This document shows, piece after piece, positions 26,801 to 38,800 of a stretch of 64,000 nucleotides of DNA (within the stretch, counting starts at the first letter, position 1; each line of letters begins with the position of its first letter). Source of the stretch: Theristus sp. LFF4_11 (Eukaryota; Nematoda; Chromadorea; Monhysterida; Xyalidae); NCBI GenBank assembly GCA_030248135.1, contig JASANC010002534.1, positions 1-64,000 of the forward strand, in the 5' to 3' direction. The notes under the pieces were generated by a model. It was not told the origin of the DNA and did not search any database. It saw nothing but the letters and a program-made list of their open reading frames with translations. Made by a program: the position numbers and the translations under genes.

Positions 26801-29800
26801 AAGTTTTTTTCTGTGACAAACTGTCCATGCACATGCACCGAGTGCACGGTAAAAAGAGCCCAATGCCGCTACCCGGTTTCGCTACGCTATTCGACGGTTA
26901 GCATACGATAAAACTGCACCAGTTATTGAAACGGAACATGGTACGAAGATATCACTTTGTCAGAATAGCAAGGTGACGATTAACAGAGTGGCCCAGAACA
27001 ATACGAGGACAACATGCGACCGCGACCAATGTTAAAAAAGTAGCTGACCACTAATTAAGAAAGTAGCCTAGCAACTCACTAGGCTAAAAACGCTCAGCCA
27101 TGCGCCTCATCAGCAACACAGACCACGGTAGCACAGGTGGAAGTGAGGCTATAAAGGGACATTACAAAACTTGCTAACACCACCACTTTGCTGCAGACAT
27201 CGACGAGTGCCAGTTAACGGGCAAGGGCGGTTGTCAGCAAGTGTGCAAGAACACCGAGGGCTCCTATGAGTGCGCCTGCAACGCACCGGGGCACACGCTC
27301 GCTGCAGACGGACGCACGTGCAACCAGCCGGTTAGCGGCTGTCAGGTCAGTCAGGGGGGAGGGGGTGTTGGCGAAGTAAACCGGGCTCGCCGCGGTCTCC
27401 ATTTATACGCCGGGTGAAACAGCAACGCACTGTGAGCATACAAAAAAAACTTCATATTCGAAAATGTGACAAGTTCGCTGACACGCTGCGTGTTGAATTC
27501 CTCGACGACCAATTAGCTTATCACGATCAACTTCAGTCACAAACCTAGCGAGTGTATGTACAGTCCATCTGGAAAATATATGCAACATGACGTAATGACC
27601 AATTAATCAGCGCTGAGAGTTGCTCATGACTAACCAATCAGCGCTGAGAGTTGCTCATGACTAACCAATCAGCTAGTTGCATATATTAGCGAGATAGACT
27701 GTATTTGTTCGTTTACCTGTAGGTCTCCGTTTCGTATCCTACATGAACGCTGTTCTTGCCGTTTTTTCTATCGGATGCTGTTTTTTCGCGAAGTGTCGAG
27801 TTGAAAATGAACTGTTTCGTCAGGTCGGCAATGGCGGCTGTCAACAACACTGCCAGGATTTACCAGACGGCCGTGCCCAGTGCTCCTGTTCGCACGGGTA
27901 TCGTCTGGACTCGACTGACCAGAGGACTTGCATTGGTTGGTTTTTGTTAGATGGAGTTGCTCTGCTGGATTTTACCATTCATTTCTTGTGTTGGTCACGC
28001 GGAATACCATTGGTTGAAATGTGGTTTCTAAAAGTCATCAATGTGATATTGGGTATTTTTGGATAAGGCGGAGGAAAAAGTTGCTGTCAAATCAATGGTT
28101 GTCCAGTTTAACTGGTCCGGAATTTTTTGTTCTCTGTTTTGTTGGGCTCCTTACAATCAACATCACGTAAAAACGTACCAGAAACCAGAACTTCTTCTGT
28201 TTTTGCTCTGTTTTTAGCGCTACACTTTGTGTACTTCAAGGCCTTACTGAAGTTTTCATCCGTTAAATATTAACGTCAGACTTGATTATGTTCATGTATG
28301 ATTGATTGCTGCCAGCTTGCTTTAAACGGCCGTTTTTGTGCACCTTTGTCGAGTTTTTTCCGGCAAGACTAAGCAAACTATTCAAGTTTCACCATAATCT
28401 TTTCATGTGTGCGTGCAACTAATTTCAAACTTCCACACATCACTAAAAGCTAACAATCTACTAAAAAAATTGCGGAGACAATAACAAAACGACAGCAGAA
28501 TGCTGCTCTCCTAAATCCACTTCAAGCGATTTCAAACGTGCACGAACTGAATCGCTTGAGCGGCAAACTGGAGCGCACTTGGAGATGCGAACGGGGCGGA
28601 GCGCGGTGTCATCAGGTCTGCATCGACGAACTCAGCGGGCAGTTCTCGTGCCTCTGTGACCCCGGCTATCGGCTGAATCTGACCGACTTGCATTCGTGCT
28701 TAGGTGAGAGCCACTCAAAGGTGGAAGAACAATAGCAAATGTACACTACGTTCGGCCAAACCTGTCACTTTTCTGCGTACAATAGAGAGAACGTGCGATT
28801 CCTTGAATCGTGGTAAGAAGAACGGAGTGTATACATCCGGTCGGGATGAAATTTTAGCGCGAACGACCAACGGGCCATATTATGTCTGCATCCGCTGTCC
28901 GCTTCGCTCGCGAATGGGAATGATCAAAAGATCTTTTCTTGCAACTTCGATTCTATCTGTTCCTTCTTCGTTCGCGAGCTCTCTGTATTTTACAAAAAAG
29001 TGGCAGGTTTAAACAAGTATAATGTACCTTCTTTGACAAAGAAATGACTCAACAGAATGTTGAGCTCAATGCACCAATGGTGTGCCAACAGTGAGTGGTT
29101 TGTTGACCAATGAGACACTGTTGAACTTTTGTTGCTGAATCACTGTCTGCTCGGTGTTAAAAATGCGTTAGGCTGCAGTTGACTTCGGCACGCCGATTGG
29201 TGGAATTTTAAAATTCAAGGTGGCACTTTGATGTTTTGCAATGCCGTGTTGGACGATGTTGCCCCAACACGATGACCAAATCAGCGTGTGGGAATTCCAA
29301 TTGTGGTCTTGAAACTTTACTGCACCCGTCTAAAGGCAGCGAACGCATGTGAATTTTTTTTTCGGCCAAAAATCAGTGCTACAATTTGTACTTTTTTGGT
29401 TTCTTGAAACAAACACGTTTACAGCTTGTGACCTGCATGACGTTTTTGCTTCAGATAATGTACTGTTGCGCAAGTCTCTGTACTTGAAGACTTCATTGCT
29501 AAATTTTGCTAAATCTCTATGTTGTCAAAAAAAAAACTGATTTGAAAAAAAGCTCAACTCAACCACGGCAGACATTGACGAATGCACCGAATCAACGGCC
29601 TGCTGCGAGCATTTGTGCGTCAACAGACCGGGAAATTATGAGTGCAAATGTCACATTGGCTTTCGATTGGACGCCGGTGGATGCGAATGCAACGGTGCTC
29701 GTTCATTGCTGATTAGGCAGTTTCTTTGCTGACACGGTTGCCGACACTTTTGCTGACACTTTTGCTGACAATTGTGCGCACACTTTTGCTGAGATTCTTT

Positions 29801-32800
29801 TGGTTATACTTTTGCTGACACTCTTCTTGACACCAATGCTGACACTTCTGCTTGCACTCTAGCTATGACAATTACGGTCGCACATTTTTTTTTGCTGATG
29901 GTTCTTGACAGTGATAGTTTTGCTTGCTGATGTCACTTTCGCTGATGCTTTTGCTGCATGAAGTTTTGCACGATATTGCGACAGAGTGTTTGTTTTGCTG
30001 ATCAATTATATAGACGCATGCATGTAATCAACTCACTTGCAATTGAAACTGTGTGTTTTCAGTGTCCTCTGCTTAGTTCTCGCAGGCAAATGAAATGTTG
30101 ATCTATAAAATTGGTTTACGATACATTGCTGTGTTTGAGTTTCTATGATGAAAAATGAAACGTCAGCAATCATCAGTCTAAAGTTCTTTACTTTTTGTAA
30201 GATGTGCGTGGTACACACCACCCAAATACAATATACCGTAAAGTCTTGCATATAAGGTCTCCTTATATAAATTTGAAAATCAAAAATTTCTGAAAAAAGT
30301 GGAATTTCGTGTGACAACCTTATAAGTGGGAGGAGGTCTTATAAAGCGAACATTAGGAATTTCGGGCCTTATAAACGGGGTAGGATTTTGACCAAGTCAA
30401 AATTTTGAATTTTTTTGGTTTCCCGCCGTGTGACACTCCGCCCACTTTTGGGTGGGGGTCTTATAAGTGGGAGGAACCTTATATGCAAGACTTTACGGTA
30501 TGTATGTGTGACCAATCCTACTGTGTTCCCTTTTCAGTCAATCCTCTTTTGCAGTTTTCATTTCTGTTTTTATATTTCTGTTCTATATTAGACCCATCTG
30601 AAACAAAAATACCGGTAATACCGGTGTAAAACCTTCATTACTCGTAATTTCTGCACACTTGTGGTTTTTTTGGGTCTCCCATGCACCATTTTCTTCTCTC
30701 TGTCACCCATAGCCACAATGTCTGTTTGTGATGTGATCACCCACCAGTACAACCTCAAAAATATGGCGTCAAAAAACAACGCCAGTTGGTGTAGCCGCTG
30801 CCGTTTATAAGCACCAATTGGCGTTTGTTTAGCACCCCAGAGTTTCTGCGTGTTCAAAAAATCTCACCTCAATAACTATATTCACCGCACAACGAAACGC
30901 AGATCAGTTCAGTCAATCGAAACTAAAACTCAGCACATAACTCTTCTTGCCGCTCAAAAAACAACAACAAAAAAGTTGAAAATTAAAAAAATGCCGTCTT
31001 TTTGTAGACATCGACGAATGCGCGACGGATAACGGCGGCTGCTCGCAGCTGTGCGTGAATACGCCAGGCAGCCACCACTGCACCTGTCAGAATGGCTATC
31101 TGCTCACTCACGATCGACGCACCTGTGAAGGTACAGTGTACAGTCGAACTCTAGATTATAGGCAATCAGCTGATTGGTTGGTGATCACGTATGCATGCTT
31201 TCTGTGCGGCACAGAGACTCCGCTTCCACAGATAAAGTATGCACCATGTGGATCACCAACCAATCAGCTGACTGCTTATAATTAAGAGTTCGACTGTACA
31301 TGTGTGTATATGAGGGATGGTCTCGAATGAGTTTGAGCTTCAATACTCAAAAAGCGTCGTAGGTCCGCGTATTTTCTAACAGTGGAAATCTTTCCTAAAA
31401 ACGGTTTACATACGCAGCACAAACCTTTTCCAGTTGGTGTTTGAATTGAACACCCCCAGATACATCCAGATTCAGATTCCGCTCGTTCAATGATTCAACA
31501 AACAATTTGTAAACCTCCACACAAGGTGAATGAGATGAACTAAAACTAAAACGCAGTAACCGCATCACCAGCAATCTTTCCATGTCTACCCCACTGCAGA
31601 CATCGACGAGTGCGTGAACAACAACGCCGGATGTGCGCACGAGTGCTTCAATGACCCCGGCGGATTCCACTGCGCCTGTTTGCAGGGCTACACGTTGGCG
31701 ATGGACAGGCGCTCTTGTCAGGGTATGTCCTGCGGCTGGAACTTATGCTCAAATGGAGCATTCAGTTGAATTGTAACAGATTTTTAATGACACCCTGTAT
31801 TCGGGGCAGGCGAGAGGTGCATTGAATATAGGGATGCTTTTATAATCGATCTTTCTATGTGGCAAAAAAGGCAACAAAACACAAACACTTGATAAAGTCA
31901 AACTTTTGAAAAACAACAACGTTTTGGGACAGAAGAGGTGGAGAGATTGGGACCGGTGTTTCTTGTTGTCTGGCTGCATTTTTTTCGCCGCAACTTTCAC
32001 TAAAAAAGCACCCATTCAAAACGTTACTCTGCCACTGCAGATGTGAACGAATGTCTGGCGAACAACGGTGGTTGCGAGCAGCTGTGTCGCAATCACGACG
32101 GCAGCTTCCATTGCGAATGTTTCACCGGCTACGAATTGCAGGCGGACGAACGCCGGTGCGAGGAGAAACACCGAAATGGAGGTACGACGGGCTTTAAAGT
32201 CGGATTAATTTAGGAAGTCAAATGGGGACGTCAGAAACTGCGTGAATTTCAACAAATTCTTGAGCAAACAATTTTAGCAATGTTACTTTAGTGTGTGTTC
32301 ACTGAAAAAAAAACAGCTTATTCAGGAACCAAAACAGCTTAGCTATAATTTGTCCAAATACCAACCGAGTTCTGTACCTTCCGCTTTCAGACCCAAACCT
32401 TGTGCAGCGTGTAGTCACCCGCTTTCCTGTTTTTCTAGCTTGAGTTTTCATTTTCAAAATTTGCAATTCAAAATGTGAAATAATCAGTTTTGTCATTTTT
32501 TTTCTCTTCAGGCGAATCTCAAGGCGACGATCACTATACGTCTGAGCAGAAATGTGAGTCGGCAGGGTCAAAGAATTACAAATGTTGCAACAAGGTTGCA
32601 ATAATCTTCCAAACACTACGACTTTTGCAATCCTAATTTGAAGACCTGTGCACACTTTCTTTTTTGTCTTGTGAAGCTGGACTGCAAACACACTGGCAAA
32701 CAGGCGGGTGCCACGCGCACACAATCGTGTTACATTGTCTGTATGCGTGTGCCTGTGTGTTTGCTTGTGTGTTTGTGTTGTGTTTTATTGAAATCATGCG

Positions 32801-35800
32801 CAAAAGAAAACAAGGGCACCGTCGTCAGACTTGGAACTTCAACTTTTTTGCTCGCAATAAGCAAAAAGTATAGCTTTACATGCTCTGAATGCCTCGACTT
32901 CATTGTTCCGCTATCGTTTCAGCTTTTTGTTGCTGTTTTTCAACGCTGTATTGTGCGGTTTGGCTTTTCTGCACGCTCATTGGCTGTCGTGCGTGCGCGT
33001 GTGCAACCAATCAGCACACTCTCACCGCAAACAGCCAATCAGTGTACTCTTTCTGTGTTGTCACAGTTGCATTCGTGTCTTTGTCCAATACGCTTTTGTT
33101 TGCTCGTCATATGCGCTTCGCGCTTCGATCGATGTTGTTGCTTGCAGCGTACACACGCAGCGTCCACCGTCTGAGGGAAGCAGGCCTTGGATCGCAGAAC
33201 GAGATGCAACCGCGACCGACCTTGGACGAGCTGCTGTACAACATCACAGCGTCTGCCGCCCATGCGACCGGGCGTGTGCATCTCGTTGGACTCGTTCAGA
33301 ACACAGGGCCAGGTGAATGTCTCAGGGGAAATGTCTGGAAACTTCTCGGGACATGAAGTTTCCCTTTGTGATGTGGCCGCTTTCGCTTCCTAACGCCGCT
33401 TTTCTAGGCATAGTTTCGCTGTACACATAAAACTTTAGCAATCACGTTGTTGTAGTCTGCATGAGCACTAACACACAGCTTTTATGTTAGCGTTTCGTTG
33501 AGCTACACGTCCATCAGAAGAAAAACGTATTGTTTACTTTGGAAACAATGGCTCGAGGAATGATGGGAGGACAGCCGTGCATGTGTTTGAATTAGAAAAT
33601 TGCGTTGCTTGTTGCACAACTACAAAAGCGATGACGACAAAAAGAAACAATTTTCAATCCAAACACCATGCAATCGAGTCCGTCAACTTGGCGATCACCG
33701 TTATTTTACAAAAAAAAACATCGCATCCTTCCAACCGCCGCCATCCACCATCAGCGATTGCAGACTGCGACGCCGGCACGTTCGGCCGTCGCTGTGAGCT
33801 GTCCTGCCGCGACTGTCGCAATGGAGCGGCGTGCAACGCGGCGCGCACCGGCTGCGAGTGTTTGCCTGGTTTCACTGGCATCACGTGTGCCAGCCGTTGC
33901 CCGCCGGACACCTGGGGCTACGCGTGCAACAACCCGTGCGCCTGTCCCGCGAACACGCACTGCCATCCGGAGACGGGCGAGTGCCTCTGCGACGCCGATA
34001 CTCAGTGCGAGGACACTTGTCGACCAGGTCGGCTTCCACACGGGGCTGCCTGGTCGTGAAACTTCTTCAGCTTCTCTTGCAAGCAGTGCACTTTTTGTGC
34101 GTTAAGACCGGCTAGCTCATTGCGCACCAAGATTTGGTTTAGGTATCTGGCCCGGAGGCTGAATACGTGCGGTTTCCGGAGCTTAGACCCAATTCTCGCT
34201 GTAGGACTTGAGTGGGACATCTGGTGACGACGTTCCAGACTGTAGAAAATGCATCGAGACCTGTGTACATGTGCCAGTTCCTTCAACTTCAAACAGTCAA
34301 ATATTCCCTCCCTGGCGACTAAACTCTAACCTAAACATAGTGCTGGTCCACCACTAAACCTGGTGACCTAACTAACGGGGTGTGTTGCTTGTCAGGTTTC
34401 TACGGAGCCAACTGCAATCTTGCGTGCCGTCAGCAATGCGCACAAGGCGTCTGCGACCGCACCTTCGGCTACTGTGTCTGCCCGCTCGGCCGCTACGGCG
34501 AGCGCTGCGAGAAACCGTGCCCCGCGTTCACGCACGGCAAAAACTGCCGACATCGCTGTAAATGCCACAAGCAGAACACGCTCACGTGCAATTCGAAGGT
34601 ATGGGCATCAGCATTACTGTAGTGCACTGCGGTCTACTGTAGTCTACTGTAATGTGTTGTAGTGCACTGTAGTTCACTGTAGTGTTTTGTGGTGTACTGT
34701 AGTGTTCGTTAGTGTACTGTAGTACACTGTAGTGTACTTTAGTGTGTTGAAGTGTACTGCGGTGCACTGAAGGGTGCTGTAATGCACTGTAATTCATAAC
34801 TTTGTCATTTTCCATTTTTCCAGACTGGGAAATGTTTCTGCAAGGCCGGCTTCGAAGGGCCGTCGTGCGATCGCCGCTGTCGACCGGGCCTCTACGGACC
34901 GGACTGCGCCAAGAAATGTCAGTGTCCCTCTGGAGCGGAGTGCGAGCCGGAAACGGGCAAATGTCACTCGCACTGCCGTCCCGGATACACAGGAGCGAAA
35001 TGTGACATTCGTAAGTGAACAAGCAAAAAGCAGTGTTTTTGGTTGATTTCACGCGCCAGATTTCAGTTGCATTTTTGTAGATCACAAATTCACTGTTCAG
35101 TGTTCAGTTTTTTTTGTCGGTTTTTGTTTGAACAACCACGCTCGTGAACTGCCTGTTTTTTTGCACTACTTTTGTTCCCAAACACGAATTTCGACAGTGT
35201 TAGTCACCCCCGTCACAGTGTTTATCTACACCGGATGATGTTCCCAATGCGTTCGTGTTTTCCATTGTTTCTGCGTTCGCACAGCGTGCCCGCCGACGAC
35301 GTACGGAGCAGACTGTGCGCATGTGTGCAACTGCACCAACGACCACCAGTACTGCCACCCAGTCACGGGCACCTGCACCTGTCCGCCCGGACGCACCGGG
35401 CTCACCTGCCGCAAACGTACGTTGCTGCACATGGAGAGCGCCGAAAACTGAGCATCCATTCACGTACTCCTTATCACTCGCTCATCGGTTCGACGTTCCT
35501 GGCGACCCGGTCATTTCTTACCCGGTCATTGATGACCTGGTCGTTGCGTGAACCGTCCTTTATTACCCGGTCATTTTTGCCTCCGGCCGTTTATGAACGC
35601 AATTTCTTGCGACCTTCTCATTCATGACAACCCAAATCCATAAAACGTCCCAGCCATTCATGAGCATGAACCGGTCCATAAAAAATGCAAGACGTTTTAT
35701 ACCTTGAAAACACCACATCTCACATCGCACAAAAACAGCTTTGTTTACGCCGTTTTGAGGCACGTTTTATTTGAAGCTCTATTTTCGTAGTTCCATGCTG

Positions 35801-38800
35801 TTCGTAGTTCTGTAGATTTTTGTGATTTTCGAATTCAGCATGTCCCTCGGGTCGCTACGGCGCAAACTGTGCAAACGCGTGCGCGTGCAAAAACGGCGCG
35901 AAATGCGATTCGAACGATGGGTCGTGTCTGTGCACGCCCGGCTACTATGGCGCTGCATGCACTGAGAGTTCGTGAGAGATCGTTAGCGTCTGTTTGTTGG
36001 CACCTGATAGCCATGACGTGTTTCACAATTACCTTGGCGTCTGACATGCTCGAACAAACTGTGTTTCGCTGAAGTTCCTTACACTTCAGTGGTTTTGTGT
36101 CGACTCTTTTCAAAAGTATTTTTTTCTTAAAATCAGCGAGAGTTCTCTTGCTGTTACGGTAGATATAACAGGCGAACATGGTTGGTCTCCGCTCGAAATG
36201 GTAAATTTGGGATGTCGCAAAAATTGCTTACTGAAAAATCCCGTAAACTTCACAGAATGCCCGGCTGGCCGCTACGGCGCAGACTGCATGCAACTGTGCA
36301 AGTGTCAGAACGGCGGCTCCTGCAATCCAATCAACGGCGAGTGCCAGTGTCTGCCTGGGTGGCAAGGTGCGTCTGGCAGCTTTCACACAATGCAACGGGG
36401 TTTTAGTCCTAGTCCGAGTGCTTTAGTGTTGGGCCTTTGTTCGGGGGCGAAACTGCCCTGCAGGGACCACCGTTCTTTTGGCTTCTTTGGCTTCAGGAAC
36501 TGGCTTCTTTGTTTATTGGCCCTTTTCGGAGTTTTCCTGCATCCCGACAACGATGTCATTTTGTTTCGTTTCAGGTCTCTACTGTACGGAGCCGTGCACG
36601 CACGGCCGATTCGGTCTGAACTGCCACGAGAAATGCGTCTGTGCGCACTCGGCCACCTGCGACCCGGTCACCGGCGAATGCATCTGTGCGCCGGGATTCC
36701 GAGGACGCAACTGTGCGGAGCGTAAGTGTTTTGCCTGGTTTTTCTTTGAATCTACGAATAAGAGTTTTGAGTCTGTTTCTAAAAAAAACTGACTCCCATT
36801 CTCGGACCGACTGACTGAGCTCTGGCCTTTCTGCAACTTTCTGCGGCTTTCAAATAAACTAATCCGGAAAACCCCCAAAAAACTCCGCAGCAACTTTCCA
36901 TTTTGCTATTTGTGCAGCCTGTCCGCGCGGTACATTCGGCGCGGGTTGCATGGGCTCGTGCGCGTGCCGCCAGAACGCCTCCTGTGACGCCGTGACGGGC
37001 GCCTGCGTGTGCCCGCCCGGCTGGCGGGGTACCACGTGCGATCGACCGTGCCCGGACTCATACTTCGGGCATGCGTGCGCGCAGATGTGCGACTGCGGCG
37101 GAGGTGAGAGAGAAAGCCGACACGGTTTTTCGGGTTCAGCGGACGTTGATGAGTTTGCGTTCTATCTCTCGTTTGGGAAGCTTGTCACATATGTACGTGG
37201 CGTGTATTGCACATGTAGCCAGAACGCCGGGCCACGAAATCACATGTAGCCGGACGATAAGCGGAATGAAACTTCCCGCACTTATTGCCCGCAGAAGTGA
37301 CGCTTACTGTGTCTGTCACAACATCAGTCACAGCACAAAAAGCCACACTAGCCATAACTGTGAGCGTACAGTTCTGGCTATTCGGCAAGAGCCAGAAAGA
37401 AGCGCACGATCACGCGCGCACATGCTGCAGACATCCTCTCGAACGAGCTCGAGTCGACGCAGCCGCAGCTGGTTGCCCGCTGCCATCACGTGACGGGCGA
37501 GTGCGTCTGCGCCGCCGGCTGGACGGGCGCCGACTGTCGCACAGCGTGCCCGCCGGAGCGCTGGGGCAGCGGCTGTGCGCAGCAGTGTCGCTGCGAGAAC
37601 GGCGGCGTCTGCGATCGCGTGAATGGACTCTGCGACTGCGAGCCGGGATTCATGGGCAAACACTGCGAGAAACGTGCGTGCTTTGTTATGGCGGTTGGCT
37701 GGGTGTGTGTCCACACACTCGTGGCCGCGGCGGTAGCGCGTTAGACTCGTTCGTCGGTGCGTTTGGGTGATCGAGCGCCGCCGAGGGTGTGTATCGGCAC
37801 TTATGACACAGAAAACTCGATGGGCGGGCACCCCACTTGACGGCGTTCGCCACGCTTTTCTGCAGTAACCCTGCAAAACATCGCCCAAATTACTGTTCGT
37901 TCGTTCGAGTGTCGTGAAACCAGGAATCCATGGGTCGCTTTTGTTTTTGATTCGACGGGCACTCATTATGGAATGGTTATTGAGCAGCGACACTAAAGTT
38001 TGCGAACAATATTTCTCCAGCACGTCCAGAGCGAGGTACACTTGAAACTGAAAACCGTCCACTGGTGAGACTAGACTGTATTTTTAGGCTAACTGGAACA
38101 AACTGTTGAGTGCGCAAATAACCCACCAACTTCGTTCACATTGCAGCGTGCCCGCCGGAGCTGTACGGGCGCAACTGCGTCCGTCACTGCGTCTGCATGC
38201 ACGACGGCGAATGCGACTCGAACACGGGCAAGTGCGCGTGCGCGCCCGGATGGACCGGACCGGCGTGCGAGTTCCGTGAGTGGGCCAGAGTTTTTGGCTG
38301 ACAAAACTAAAGTTTCCTCTTCTTTGTTTGTCTGATGTTCTTATTGGCTATATTGAGTGACAACGGTCCAATTCTGTTTCTTTTTATCCAGCCAATCAGC
38401 TTTAAAAAAAATATCTTTTGCAGCGTGTCCATTTGGCTCGTACGGCGCCGACTGTTTGCTCGAGTGCGACTGCGCGCACGGGGCGGCCTGCGATCGAACC
38501 ACTGGAGAGTGCCAATGTCTGGCAGGATGGACTGGTTCGTTATGCGGTTTTACCCAAATTTGGTCCAATTTTTTACCCAATTACTGACGTTCAATTACAT
38601 GCTTTACTCCTTTTATATTGAAGGTGAAATGAAGAATAAATCTGCTCAATTTTGATAGTTTACCCAATTATTACCATTTTTACCCAGTTATCACTTCAGT
38701 TTCGCAAACTCTACAGTGCCACCGCTAGTGGAACTGTCCTAGCACGGTTTTACCGTTCCTTTCAATTTCTGTGTTACACACTGTCACATTAGCAATTAAC

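Larger units (their letters stand above)
16842..32181 (+). other. Block of EGF and calcium-binding EGF modules (12 exons, one module per exon)
   Basis: Each exon from 16842-17021 to 32041-32181 encodes one six-Cys EGF module. Modules beginning D-I/V-D/N-E-C, the calcium-binding consensus, are at 17968, 22056, 27197, 29572, 31008, 31600 and 32041. The others keep the C-x4-NGGC-x3-C start but lack the full calcium signature. The first module carries a basic insertion ([14 protein letters not shown]) between Cys residues. Introns here are long (up to 4.9 kb) and hold most of the mobile elements. Confidence 0.85.
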
